Position numbers and translations under genes: made by a program. Source: Halorubrum depositum (GTDB taxonomy: Archaea > Halobacteriota > Halobacteria > Halobacteriales > Haloferacaceae). From it: DNA of 64,000 bases. The stretch's first letter is position 1; every line of letters begins with the position of its first letter. The stretch spans positions 620,001 to 684,000 of the forward strand of contig NZ_VCNM01000001.1 in assembly GCF_007671725.1 (NCBI RefSeq), given 5' to 3'. The notes beneath the pieces were generated by a model. It was given only the letters and a program-made list of their open reading frames with translations. It searched no databases and was not told the DNA's origin. Below, piece by piece: positions 36,655 through 45,097 of this stretch.

Positions 36655-36775
36655 GCAGATGCCGTTGAAATCTTATTTTGAAGATGTGGGTAACAGAATA
36701 CGGCACTCTATCGCTGGATTCGACCGTATTTGAGACACCTAATCTTTACTGACTGTTAGCCATTAGCACCCTATT

Positions 36776-37018
36776 ATGGGAGACATATTTTCGGGTGAAC
36801 CGGAATACGGGGGCATAGTTGAGGAGATAGTGGGGCGTATTGCTGATAGAGAGTCGAAAGATGAAGCCGAACTCCCACCGATTGGGTCAACAGTAGATTG
36901 TGATGCATTAGTGTGTTTGATAGAATCAATGGATAGTGGAGAAGTGATCTTTCACTATGAGGGGTATCAGGTAACTGTGACCGCCGATTCGGAGATAGCC
37001 ATCGAAGCCACTAATTGA
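36776..37018 (+). CDS. HalOD1-domain small protein
   Basis: An 80-residue protein matching the haloarchaeal HalOD1 output domain: IVEEIVGRIADRESKDEAEL, then PPIGSTVDCDALVCLIES, then EVIFHYEGYQVTVTADSE. This domain is usually attached to response regulators or occurs alone. Signalling or regulatory role by family only. It precedes the GmrSD-like gene in the same direction, 112 bp away. Confidence 0.7.
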   Translation: MGDIFSGEPEYGGIVEEIVGRIADRESKDEAELPPIGSTVDCDALVCLIESMDSGEVIFHYEGYQVTVTADSEIAIEATN

Positions 37019-37130
37019 AAGCCTGCGGTCAACCGATTAGTGAAGTACGGGCTTGGCGGGAACCCTTGCGCGACATCTGCGCTCGCATCTTGCGTACTGT
37101 TATGTGTATAGCACAAATTAAGTCGGTAGT

Positions 37131-38960
37131 ATGGAGCCGAAGACTATCTCGGATGTTATACCGGAACTAAACAGCACGTATCTGATTCCTGCAATCCAGC
37201 GAGAGTTCGTATGGGATACCGACCAAATTCTCGATCTGTTCGACTCTATTCTCCGCGACTACCCCATCGGCTCTCTGCTACTCTGGAAAGTCCGAGATGA
37301 CCGGGCGCAGAGCGAAATCAAATACAAGTTCGTCAGCGACTACATCGAGGAACCGAACTACCCCCGAGAAATTGACGACGTAAATCACCACAACCCGAAG
37401 TGGAGCGAAGACTTAGACGGGGCGCTCCCTCCAACAACGAACCTCGTTATCGACGGCCAGCAACGGCTGACCGCGCTCAATATCGGACTCAATGGAAGCT
37501 TCTGTGAGCGGAAATTCAACGCCCGCCGGGATGAGGTCAGCTCGTGGGTTCGCAAGAAACTCTATCTGAATCTTCTCTCGAACCCGAATCGGATTACCGA
37601 AGGAATCGGTCGTCGGTATCATCTCGAATTTAAGAAGCCACACCCCGAGAACGACGCAGAACACTACTGGTATTCCGTTGGCGATATACTCCAATACCGC
37701 GACGAGAACGACTTTAACAACTATCTGTTCGAGGTCGAAGACGAGATCGAACAACACCTCATAGAAGAAGACCCCGAACTCAGCGCCGAACGGGTCAGAG
37801 AATACAAGAAGTGGGCGAAACAGAATCTCAATAGTCTCTGGACGAACGTTCACGACCGCGATCATCTCAACTTCTTCACCGACGACACCGAAGACCACGA
37901 CCGCATCTTAGACATATTCATCCGCATCAATCAGGGCGGTACACAGCTCCAACACCACGAAATTCTACTATCCCTCGCAACGTCGGAGTGGCAACAGGAG
38001 GAGCCTTTCATCGTCGCAAGAGAGGCCGTCCCTAAACTGCGAGATCGACTGAACCGTGATGTTCCCGGTGGGAATGAGCCGTTCACGACGAACTTCGTCC
38101 TCCGCGCCCTGTTGACCTGCTCCGGTATGGAAGTTCAGTATCGACTCTCGAACTTCAGCGCGGAGAACCTTGAGCGGATGAAGGAAGTCTGGCTAACAGA
38201 CCGATTCAGGAACAGTCTGGAGGAGTTCGTGAACCTGATGCGGGGCTACGATATTACGATCTCGCACGTCCACAGTCCCCTGCTCTCGGCTCCTGCCATC
38301 TACTTCCTCTACAAACACGACAGCCCCGCGTTAGGCTGGAATAGTGCCCAAGGCCACGATGCTCGACGGGACGTTCTCTACTGGTTGTGTGCGGCCAAGC
38401 TCAAACGGCTGTCCCGGCTGTCGTCCGCCCAAATTGCCGAGGCGGTACGAGACGAGATAGACGACACCGATGAGGTTCGCTTCCCGATAGACCGCATCGA
38501 CGAACGGCTAAGAACGAGCTACGGAGAATCTGTCTACCTCTCACACGACGATATTGACAGCATCTTCGATGAAGCGACGTACAATACGCAACGTGGGGAG
38601 TTCCTTCTCCATCTGCTCAGGTTCCCCGAGTCTGCTGACCCCGGACATAGCTATGAAGCCGACCACATCTTCCCACAGAGTCAGGTCGAAGATGAGTACG
38701 CGGACTTGATGCACCGCGTGGGGAATCTCCAGTTCCTTCGTGACGACGAGAACCTGTCTAAACACAGTAGCGACTTCGCTAATTGGCTCACCTCACAGAC
38801 TGAGGAATACAAAGAGCGCCACTATATCCCGGAATCGGATGATGGGTCGCTCTACGAATTAGAGAACTTCCCCGAGTTCGTGGAACAGCGCGAACAACTG
38901 ATTCGGGAGCATCTGCTCGAAGTCTGTGACGAACTACGCGAAGCACACGATACGAATTAG
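37131..38960 (+). CDS. GmrSD-like restriction enzyme (DUF262 + DUF1524)
   Basis: A 609-residue fusion. N-terminal DUF262 (GmrS-like): IPAIQREFVWD (19-29), PIGSLLLWKV, and nucleotide-binding DGQQRLTAL (108-116), later RINQGGTQLQHHE. C-terminal DUF1524 (GmrD-like HNH): YEADHIFPQSQ, HRVGNLQFL and NLSKHSSDF. Known relatives are type IV systems cleaving modified (for example glucosylated) phage DNA, NTP-dependent. In this element it is likely cargo that defends the host against competitors. Confidence 0.9.
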   Translation: MEPKTISDVIPELNSTYLIPAIQREFVWDTDQILDLFDSILRDYPIGSLLLWKVRDDRAQSEIKYKFVSDYIEEPNYPREIDDVNHHNPKWSEDLDGALPPTTNLVIDGQQRLTALNIGLNGSFCERKFNARRDEVSSWVRKKLYLNLLSNPNRITEGIGRRYHLEFKKPHPENDAEHYWYSVGDILQYRDENDFNNYLFEVEDEIEQHLIEEDPELSAERVREYKKWAKQNLNSLWTNVHDRDHLNFFTDDTEDHDRILDIFIRINQGGTQLQHHEILLSLATSEWQQEEPFIVAREAVPKLRDRLNRDVPGGNEPFTTNFVLRALLTCSGMEVQYRLSNFSAENLERMKEVWLTDRFRNSLEEFVNLMRGYDITISHVHSPLLSAPAIYFLYKHDSPALGWNSAQGHDARRDVLYWLCAAKLKRLSRLSSAQIAEAVRDEIDDTDEVRFPIDRIDERLRTSYGESVYLSHDDIDSIFDEATYNTQRGEFLLHLLRFPESADPGHSYEADHIFPQSQVEDEYADLMHRVGNLQFLRDDENLSKHSSDFANWLTSQTEEYKERHYIPESDDGSLYELENFPEFVEQREQLIREHLLEVCDELREAHDTN

Positions 38961-38981
38961 AGAGGGAGCAAATCTACCGGA

Positions 38982-39452
38982 TTAGTTCAGTTGCGAAATA
39001 GAGCGCGTTCCGAGATCGTTCAGACGATATTCCTTCTTCCGACCATCCCCATCGTGAGGTTGCTTCTCCACTACACCACGCTCCGATAATTCCCACAGAA
39101 TTTGGCTCACGTCATCCGGGTCTATCTCCGAATCCTCGGGCAGTTTTCCCCTGATCTCAGTCGTCGTGTGCCACTCCTCACCGTTATGTTCGTATAGAAA
39201 TTCAGCGAGCTTTCGAGTCCGAGAGCCTTCCTCAAAGGTAACTACCTCCGGCTCGTCCGTTTCTCTTGGCTCGATTGCCTCGCCCGTGATGTATTGAGTC
39301 AAATCTATCGGGGAATCGGCCTCGATTGTCACCCTGATGTTTTCGACTGAATCAGCAAACCCGGCCTCCTCGATGAATTGATTGAAGGCGTGAAGTCCCT
39401 GTTCTCCCGAAAGTTCGAGCGTCATTACGCCATCCGGTTGGTCTGACGACAT
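38982..39452 (-). CDS. Winged-helix regulator-like protein
   Basis: A 156-residue protein. The C-terminal half forms a winged helix: TRKLAEFLYEHNGEEWHTTT, DPDDVSQILWELSERGVVEK then a wing DGRKKEYRLND. The N-terminal half (LELSGEQGLHAFNQFIEEAG) has no recognised fold. It converges on the GmrSD gene. A leftward operator-promoter lies 300 bp upstream (39754). Confidence 0.7.
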   Translation of the reverse strand: MSSDQPDGVMTLELSGEQGLHAFNQFIEEAGFADSVENIRVTIEADSPIDLTQYITGEAIEPRETDEPEVVTFEEGSRTRKLAEFLYEHNGEEWHTTTEIRGKLPEDSEIDPDDVSQILWELSERGVVEKQPHDGDGRKKEYRLNDLGTRSISQLN

Positions 39453-39730
39453 AATTTGACGTTCTACCTGAAGGTGTGAAAACCCCTTGGCTACAAAAAC
39501 TAAGAAGTCCCATCCCCCATCTCACCTCCTCTGATTTCTACCTCTGTCTGAATCTGACTGTATAACTTAGAGTGTTCTACTTGGTACTGTCTTAGTTTAC
39601 TGAAAAACCCTCGATGTGGTAGAACACTTAGAGTAGAACTCTGAGTAGCTAACTACTTAGAGTATATATCTAAGTTAGATATTTCGCCCGCGTTAGCGGC
39701 CACACCCGCGTTCATTCGGATGTTTCGTCG

Positions 39731-39752
39731 TATAGTACCAGACGGTACTATA
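39731..39752. repeat. Perfect 9-bp inverted repeat next to an operator
   Basis: TATAGTACC at 39731-39739 and GGTACTATA at 39744-39752 around AGAC. Two bases separate it from the operator at 39754. A partial echo, AGTATAGTACCTAC, occurs at 58792-58805 in the other AT-rich region. Confidence 0.85.
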
Positions 39753-39753
39753 T

Positions 39754-39777
39754 GACTTAAAGATACTTATTTGAGTC
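39754..39777 (-). promoter_or_regulatory. Element operator, copy 1 (GACTTAAA-N8-TTTGAGTC)
   Basis: GACTTAAA, eight bases GATACTTA, then TTTGAGTC. Half-sites are the inverted GACTYAAA. Lies 9 bp left of the last gene of the leftward operon, facing the winged-helix gene at 38982. On the minus strand the CTTTAAGTC half can serve as TATA box. Confidence 0.65.
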
Positions 39778-39785
39778 TTGACGGG

Positions 39786-39998
39786 CTACTGAGGCGGCTC
39801 CAAAAACCGGAGAGGAACCGACCACTCTCCCCTCATCATCCACACGAAGAACCACGGATAGACGAACATCGTCGCCAGCACATTCAGGAACGAAACAGCC
39901 AGCACCGCGTAGAACGCGACCTTCACGAACAGAAGCAAGAATATCTGAACCGTGAACCCGAGGTAGAACGAGTAGATGTAGGTGTTCTCAGCCCTCAT
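39786..39998 (-). CDS. Small two-helix membrane protein
   Basis: A 70-residue protein, nearly all hydrophobic between residues 5 and 60 (FYLGFTVQIFLLLFVKVAFY, then VYPWFFVWMM). Last gene of the leftward operon, overlapping its neighbour by 11 nt. No family recognised. Confidence 0.65.
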   Translation of the reverse strand: MRAENTYIYSFYLGFTVQIFLLLFVKVAFYAVLAVSFLNVLATMFVYPWFFVWMMRGEWSVPLRFLEPPQ

Positions 39999-40179
39999 CG
40001 GAGAGAGGTCTTGTGCGGTAGTTCACCCCGTGATAGCCGGTCGTCGGAGTGTGCTGGTCGATCTGCTCAATGAGCGGCCACGGGAGTTCGTATCGACCGA
40101 ACAGATAGCCGCAGACGTTTCCATTATGGTCAGTAATCGCTCGAACCTCTGCGTCCTCGGGAATAGCAGGTGTCGTCAA
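39988..40179 (-). CDS. Small hypothetical protein
   Basis: A 63-residue protein containing DHNGNVCGYLFGRYELPWPL and HGVNYRTRPLSDEG. No ATG exists in frame; the TTG at 40179 overlaps the preceding stop by TTGA, matching the overlap style of this operon, while another TTG (40206) would overlap by 31 nt. Function unknown. Confidence 0.55.
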   Translation of the reverse strand: MTTPAIPEDAEVRAITDHNGNVCGYLFGRYELPWPLIEQIDQHTPTTGYHGVNYRTRPLSDEG

Positions 40180-40604
40180 GGCTCCATCACAGCCCGCGCG
40201 AGCCAATGCTTCGCCGTCCGAACCGGGTTGTCGTGGTGTTTGTATTCCGACTCGGAGATGCTGAACCGGATTTTGGAAACCGGGTCGTGAGCATCGTAGC
40301 TCTGCAAGTTCATCAACTCCATCGAGTCGATTTCACACCGCTCGAAGATCGCGTCCTTCGCCACGGCCTCAAACTCGTTGCGGAGATTGTAGAGTTCGTG
40401 TTCCGTCTCCGGGGAGAGCGCACTACGCGGTAGCTCTTGTAGGAGGGCGTTCAGGTGGCGAGCAATCCGAACGTCAGCGTTCGGCTCCGGCTTCGGGACA
40501 AACTGCTGGAGCGTCCCTATGTCTCCAGCAACGCCGTTCTTGATGGGTTCTTCCCCGAGCTTGGTCTGTTCCAGAAGCTCGTGGACTTGCTCAAGCCGAT
40601 TCAT
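40176..40604 (-). CDS. Hypothetical protein, mainly helical
   Basis: A 142-residue soluble protein (MNRLEQVHELLEQTKLGEEP) with long predicted helices and no cysteine cluster or known motif. It overlaps the dCTP deaminase stop by 14 nt, so it belongs to the nucleotide-metabolism operon. Confidence 0.65.
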   Translation of the reverse strand: MNRLEQVHELLEQTKLGEEPIKNGVAGDIGTLQQFVPKPEPNADVRIARHLNALLQELPRSALSPETEHELYNLRNEFEAVAKDAIFERCEIDSMELMNLQSYDAHDPVSKIRFSISESEYKHHDNPVRTAKHWLARAVMEP

Positions 40605-41148
40605 CGAAGTCTTCGTACAGACGGGAGGGGGTCGGCCCGGTCTGGTCGTTGTATTTGTTCCCGTTCTCAGATGAGTAGGCCACGTCAGGCTTCGACTTCA
40701 TATCGTGAAGCGCGAGCTGGCAAATCCGCATCTCGTCGCAGAGTCGAATCGGATACGGTGCGGCGTTGAACAGTTCGAGCGTGATCTGCCCACGGAAACC
40801 GGGGTCGATGAACCCTGCATTGTGGATGAACAGCCCGAGCCGACCGACCGACGAGCGACCGTGGAGGATTCCTACCTTGTCGTCGGGGACGGTAATGTTC
40901 TCCTCCGTATGGGCCAGCGCGAACTTGCCGGGAGAGAGCGATAGCTCGCTGGTTCTTTCGTAGTGACCGGGGTAAGTGTCGGCGTCGTCCACCTCGACCA
41001 CGCCGGTCGCGGCAGGAATCCGAAGCTCCGACCCGAGGTGCAAATCCATCGAGGCAGGCTCGACGGCGAGAGTCTTCCCGTCGCCGCGAACAGCCCCGAG
41101 ATCGCCGTTGCTAATCGACCGCTGAATATCGTGTTGAGAGAGAATCAT
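40591..41148 (-). CDS. dcd: dCTP deaminase (or bifunctional dCTP deaminase/dUTPase)
   Basis: A 185-residue trimeric dUTPase-fold enzyme converting dCTP to dUTP. Motifs: MILSQHDIQR start, GRSSVGRLGL at 97-106, FIDPGFRGQITLEL at 113-126, and the C-terminal TGPTPSRLYEDF nucleotide cap. Whether it also hydrolyses dUTP cannot be judged. It overlaps thyX by ATGA, so dUTP and then dTMP supply are genetically coupled. Confidence 0.92.
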   Translation of the reverse strand: MILSQHDIQRSISNGDLGAVRGDGKTLAVEPASMDLHLGSELRIPAATGVVEVDDADTYPGHYERTSELSLSPGKFALAHTEENITVPDDKVGILHGRSSVGRLGLFIHNAGFIDPGFRGQITLELFNAAPYPIRLCDEMRICQLALHDMKSKPDVAYSSENGNKYNDQTGPTPSRLYEDFDESA

Positions 41149-41849
41149 GGGGCGATGATTGAGTTGTTGTTCGTGACTTCCTCGTAGGCCGTGAAGACGA
41201 GCGGCGACCACTCCTTACACTCATTGAGTACCTGAGTGGCGAACTCGCGGGCCTCCCATTGGGCCTTCATGTTCTTCCGAAGGTCGAAGAAGTGCATCAG
41301 CGTCCGAGCATTCGCGGAGAACGTCAGATCAACCTCCACGCCAATAGGGAGGATGAACCGGGCGTCCTCCTTCGCCATTCCCTGCTCGATGAGCCGTTCA
41401 TACAGCTCCACCGAGTTCAGGAAATGCCCCTCAAAGGCGTCGGCTCCGGTGAAATCCTCAGCCGGGCCGTCGTACTGGCCGAGAACCACGTCGGAGGCTC
41501 CGGGGTTGTTCTTGTCGCCCGGTGGGACGACGATGTTCTTCTCGGAGAAGTCGCAGTACCGCTGGCTCTGCACGTCGAAGCTCATATGGCGGTGTCGCGT
41601 CACCTGAGCCATAGCCGAGCGGGAGAGTCCTTCGACCGCGAAGAACGCTTGGATGTGTTCAAACGGCCCGAAGTGACCACGGCGGAGCAGTTCGGCAATC
41701 AGCTCCTCTTGGGTCTTTGTCGTCCCTTCGAGGGCGTCGTCGATAGTCTTCCCGACGAGGGAATCGCTCATATAGTCGCCACGGGCGGCCATTACGGGAA
41801 CGTCGTCGGGGTTCGGCGTGCTGTATTCTGTCTTGAGTTCGACTTTCAT
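41145..41849 (-). CDS. thyX: Flavin-dependent thymidylate synthase
   Basis: A 234-residue ThyX that methylates dUMP using CH2-H4folate and FAD. The signature RHRHMSFDVQSQRY at 85-98 fits RHRX7S. Also GHFGPFEHIQAFFAVEG ahead of it. Viral ThyX genes are frequent in haloviruses. Next to dcd in an ATGA overlap. Confidence 0.95.
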   Translation of the reverse strand: MKVELKTEYSTPNPDDVPVMAARGDYMSDSLVGKTIDDALEGTTKTQEELIAELLRRGHFGPFEHIQAFFAVEGLSRSAMAQVTRHRHMSFDVQSQRYCDFSEKNIVVPPGDKNNPGASDVVLGQYDGPAEDFTGADAFEGHFLNSVELYERLIEQGMAKEDARFILPIGVEVDLTFSANARTLMHFFDLRKNMKAQWEAREFATQVLNECKEWSPLVFTAYEEVTNNNSIIAP

Positions 41850-42013
41850 TCGAGGTAGTAGACGAGATTGAGATCGATTTCGGTCATCTCGGGATTGAAG
41901 TGATGAGTTTCCTGAAACCCCTCGATGCGGCAGTCCTCTCGTAGTACGTCGCTGAGAACGTCAGCGAGCATTGATGCAAGTTCGTCCTGAGTAACAGGTG
42001 TAATGTATCTCAT
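41846..42013 (-). CDS. Small hypothetical protein ahead of thyX
   Basis: A 55-residue protein, MRYITPVTQDELASMLADVL, overlapping thyX by ATGA. The ATG at 42013 was preferred over a GTG at 42058 because that GTG lies inside the conserved promoter block at 42051-42071, which also occurs upstream of RNA genes. First gene of the thyX transcript. Confidence 0.55.
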   Translation of the reverse strand: MRYITPVTQDELASMLADVLSDVLREDCRIEGFQETHHFNPEMTEIDLNLVYYLE

Positions 42014-42050
42014 AGATGCGTCTCTCTGGTTCAGAAAAGCGGAGAAGTCG

Positions 42051-42102
42051 CTCCTCACTCTAATAGACGTGAACTAAGGACTTAAAGACTCCTATTCAAG
42101 TC
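42051..42102 (-). promoter_or_regulatory. Conserved 52-bp promoter-operator, thyX operon
   Basis: Operator GACTTAAA-N8-TTCAAGTC at 42079-42102, then seven bases, then the block CTCCTCACTCTAATAGACGTG-type (42051-42071). On the minus strand CTTTAAGTC serves as TATA box, and CTATTAGAGTGAGGAG about 25 nt on covers start site and a GAGG ribosome-binding motif. It fits exactly between the HNH gene stop (42104) and the thyX operon. Confidence 0.75.
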
Positions 42103-42103
42103 T

Positions 42104-42532
42104 TTAAGTGATAGAAACGAGCTGGCCGCGATCATTCAGCGTTCGCTTTTCGTAGTGGTGTCTCGCGTGTTCAGCGTGACCGAGAAGTTCGATGTTCTCC
42201 AATCTGTTATCCAGCTTCATCGAGTTCTTGTGGTGAACGTCGTTCTCAACCACGGCGTCGTAACCGTACTCGGCAACGGCGAGAAGCCGATGGTGGAGAC
42301 ACGAGTAGGTCTTCCCGTCGATGTTGACGGTGAGCTGTTCGTATCCATCGGAGCGTTCCGTGACGGCGACGTTGTGCTTCCGACCCGTTCTCTCGATACC
42401 GAATTTCTCCATCCAGTATCGAATCGTCTCCTTGGAACAACCGAGTTCTCCAGCGACCTTGCGGCAGGAACGGTGTGTCGAATATTTTTCTCTAAGCGTT
42501 TCCTCGTCTTGCCACGGTCTTTCTCGGGACAT
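42104..42532 (-). CDS. HTH-HNH endonuclease
   Basis: A 142-residue protein. Residues 8-50 form a helix-turn-helix (LREKYSTHRSCRKVAGELGC then SKETIRYWMEKFGI); residues 75-130 form an HNH_3-type nuclease (LHHRLLAVAEYGYD, then DVHHKNSMKLDNRLENIELL). It follows polB in a TAATG overlap. Free-standing HNH enzymes beside viral polymerase genes are often homing endonucleases; no intron or intein is visible in polB. Confidence 0.85.
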   Translation of the reverse strand: MSRERPWQDEETLREKYSTHRSCRKVAGELGCSKETIRYWMEKFGIERTGRKHNVAVTERSDGYEQLTVNIDGKTYSCLHHRLLAVAEYGYDAVVENDVHHKNSMKLDNRLENIELLGHAEHARHHYEKRTLNDRGQLVSIT

Positions 42533-45096
42533 TAGCAGAACGCGGCGAGGCCGGTCTGACTCTGCCCTTCAATCGCGGCGTCTACGTCGATCTCTACCGC
42601 ATCGAGGATGTCCACCATCGGGTTCCGAACGAGCGTGTCCTGCATCCGCTTCACGTCCACGGTGAGCTGGTCGCGGAGATCGTTCAACTGCGCTCCCCGC
42701 TCGTATCCAATCACATCGAGCGTGTCTTCTCCGAGCGTGGTGTGCTTGAGGTAGACCCGCTTGACCGTGTTCCCCTTCCCGAAGTTGCAGTCCTTGATAA
42801 ACTTGTTAGCGTAGTACGCCGCTCGGGGCGAAGCGCCCTTCGGCGTCCCGTCAGACCACGAGTAGTCTTCAAGCTCTTTTCCAAGACCGCCGGGGACGCC
42901 AATCAGGTCGAAGTCCGGGTTCGAGGCGTCGATGCGCTCGGCCCCTTCCCGAATGATGCGGCGAATTTCGTCCTTCGAGCCACCACGAACAATAGTTTCC
43001 AGCGTCTCCCGTTGAACCTCCTTGGTGAGCTGAGCCGTGTTCGCCTTCTTGCACGGGTAGCCGCTGATGGACAGCTTGCCCTCTCCGTCCTTGATTTGGG
43101 CGTCGTAGTCCATCCCCTCGTCCCACACCTTCACGTAGGCGTAGAACTTCTTTTGGCCGGACATGAAGAACCGAGAGGCGTACATCTCGATCTCGATCTC
43201 GAACCGGCAGGGGTCAGTCGGCATCCCGTACTCGGCGGCGAGTTCGACGTAGACCTCGTTGTTCAGCGTTTCCGTGATTTGGGTTGCGGCTTCGAGGCAC
43301 TCTCGCTGACTCATCGAACTATCAAATTCTATATAATTTGAGTCGGTATCCCCGTATGCCACATTTGCGATACTTTCCTCGTTGACGTATTTCGCCGTTC
43401 GCTTGATTACTGTCTGCCCTGTAAGGGTGACAGCGGCGGCAATATCGGAGTCGTAGAGGAAGAACCGAACCCACCCCAAAACGCCGTAGATCGAGTTAAC
43501 TATCGTCTTCCTGACACTATACTCCTCGGCCCATTTCTCCTTCTTATCGGCGCTCAGCGAGTCGTCCTTCTTCATCTCGCCAGCGTGTTCCTTGAGCCGG
43601 AGAGCTTCGTCTACTAGTTCGCGGAACACGCCGTCGAAATCGAGTCGGAAGTAAACGTCGTTGGCCGCCTTCGCCACCGGCACGAGGTCGCCCCCTTCTT
43701 CGAGGACTGCGTACAGGCCGTCGTCGTGTTCTTCGACGTGGATGGGGTCAACCTTCGTCTCCGGGCTGGCGTTCAGCATCCAGAGCGCGTTCGGGTACAG
43801 GGAAGCAAGGTCGATACCGACGATGTTCTCCTTGAGGCCGGTGAACGCCGGGAACACGTAGGCCCCGTCGTACTTACCGGAATCCTCCGGCGGGTCGGCG
43901 GTCGGCCCGGCGTAGCCCTCCTCGTAGAGCTTCCGGCGAATCATCATCTCGATAAACTCGTTGTTCGCCGTGGTCTGCTCGAAGTCCAGACCGATGGTGT
44001 CCCGAAGCGCCTTCTTGAACGCGAGAACGTTCGCGGCTTCGTTGACGCCCACCGTGAGGAAGACGTCTTTCGCGTTGTAGTTGAGGAACTTCCGAGTGTT
44101 CTCCGAGTATAGCTCGTAGAATCCCTTGTCGGAGTGTTCGATCTTCGCGTCCTCCAGCTCCATCTCGGCGGCGTTATCGAGCGCCCCGCTGACCTTCGTG
44201 AACTTCGTGTCTTTCCACGCTTCCATCAGGTCGTAACAGGTGCGTCCCTCGATCTTCGGGCCACCGTACCCGGTGTAGGAGTTCCCGGTGCGGGAGAGCC
44301 GGTCGGCGTTGACGCCGCGTTCCTTCATCCGCTCGATTGTGAACGGGGTGTCGAACCCGTTGCTGTTCCAGCCGCAGATGAGGTCGGCGTCCTTCTCCTG
44401 AACGTACTTGGCGAACTCGGTGAGCATCTTCCGCTCGTTCGGCTCGAACTTGAGCTGGTCGAGGTGTTCGAGGCCGAGGTCGCTCGGGTGGCTCACCGCA
44501 TCGAGGTTGGCGTCGGGGAAGCGTTCACCAAGCCCGTGACCGTCGAGATCGATGAACCCTACGTACTCGTCGGTGTAGTTGTCGTGAGCGACGATGCTCA
44601 GGATTTGAGCCTTCCCGTAGTCGGGGAAGCCCTCCCCCCGGTCGTCCGTCTCAATGTCGAACGTAATCACGCGCGGCGGCGTGTCCATCTCCACCGGCTC
44701 GATCTCGTCGGGAGTCACCCGGTCGCCGGGGACTCGAACGCCGGTCTTGATGCCGAGGTCGATACGGAGCCGGTCGGTGTAGTCCACGTCGGCTTCCCAC
44801 GACTTCGAGAAGAACGACGCGACTTCGCCCATCTTCTTTGGGTTGTTCACGACGACCTTCGCCAGCTCGTCTTGGTTCACGAGGCCGACCATCTCGGTGT
44901 CGTCATACCCCTCGATGTGGTCATTATCGAACGGGTCAACCTGCTCGCGTTCCTCAGCGGGGACGTAGAAGTACGGGTCGAAGTTCTCCACCACAACGGA
45001 GTCCGGCTTCCCCGCTTCAGTTCGCCCGAACAGTTGGACTTTCGGGGTGTAATCCTCGTAGATGAGTTCTGTATTGGTAACGTAGATTTCCTTCAT
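42532..45096 (-). CDS. polB: Family B DNA polymerase
   Basis: An 854-residue replicative polymerase with proofreading domain. Exo I DIET near residue 147, Exo II CGWNSNGFDTPF, polymerase motif A DLASLYPNALW, motif B KTIVNSIYGVLGW and motif C YGDTDSNYI near 590. No intein. The start is ATG at 45096, one base after the stop of the small cysteine-rich gene; a GTG at 45114 would overlap it. Its own polymerase means the element need not rely on host replicase. Confidence 0.96.
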   Translation of the reverse strand: MKEIYVTNTELIYEDYTPKVQLFGRTEAGKPDSVVVENFDPYFYVPAEEREQVDPFDNDHIEGYDDTEMVGLVNQDELAKVVVNNPKKMGEVASFFSKSWEADVDYTDRLRIDLGIKTGVRVPGDRVTPDEIEPVEMDTPPRVITFDIETDDRGEGFPDYGKAQILSIVAHDNYTDEYVGFIDLDGHGLGERFPDANLDAVSHPSDLGLEHLDQLKFEPNERKMLTEFAKYVQEKDADLICGWNSNGFDTPFTIERMKERGVNADRLSRTGNSYTGYGGPKIEGRTCYDLMEAWKDTKFTKVSGALDNAAEMELEDAKIEHSDKGFYELYSENTRKFLNYNAKDVFLTVGVNEAANVLAFKKALRDTIGLDFEQTTANNEFIEMMIRRKLYEEGYAGPTADPPEDSGKYDGAYVFPAFTGLKENIVGIDLASLYPNALWMLNASPETKVDPIHVEEHDDGLYAVLEEGGDLVPVAKAANDVYFRLDFDGVFRELVDEALRLKEHAGEMKKDDSLSADKKEKWAEEYSVRKTIVNSIYGVLGWVRFFLYDSDIAAAVTLTGQTVIKRTAKYVNEESIANVAYGDTDSNYIEFDSSMSQRECLEAATQITETLNNEVYVELAAEYGMPTDPCRFEIEIEMYASRFFMSGQKKFYAYVKVWDEGMDYDAQIKDGEGKLSISGYPCKKANTAQLTKEVQRETLETIVRGGSKDEIRRIIREGAERIDASNPDFDLIGVPGGLGKELEDYSWSDGTPKGASPRAAYYANKFIKDCNFGKGNTVKRVYLKHTTLGEDTLDVIGYERGAQLNDLRDQLTVDVKRMQDTLVRNPMVDILDAVEIDVDAAIEGQSQTGLAAFC

Positions 45097-45097
45097 T

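Larger units (their letters stand above)
39453..39785. other. AT-rich repeat region, candidate replication origin or switch
   Basis: No confident gene; a 20-codon leftward frame at 39653-39715 is too short to call. CTTAGAGT occurs at 39566, 39627 and 39656. AGTGTTCTAC (39571-39580) and GTAGAACACT (39619-39628) are inverted. CTCGATGTGGTAGAAC at 39610-39625 is echoed by CTCGATGTAGTGAAC at 58840-58854 in the other AT-rich region. A 9-bp inverted repeat (39731-39752) and an operator (39754-39777) follow. Origin function is inference. Confidence 0.5.

Noticed and set aside
39653-39715. 20-codon leftward frame in the AT-rich region
   Set aside because: Too short, with no overlap coupling or motif; more likely chance in the repeat region.
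42532-45096. Intein or intron in polB next to the HNH gene
   Set aside because: Motifs A, B and C are contiguous and the 854-residue length is normal, so no insertion is present.
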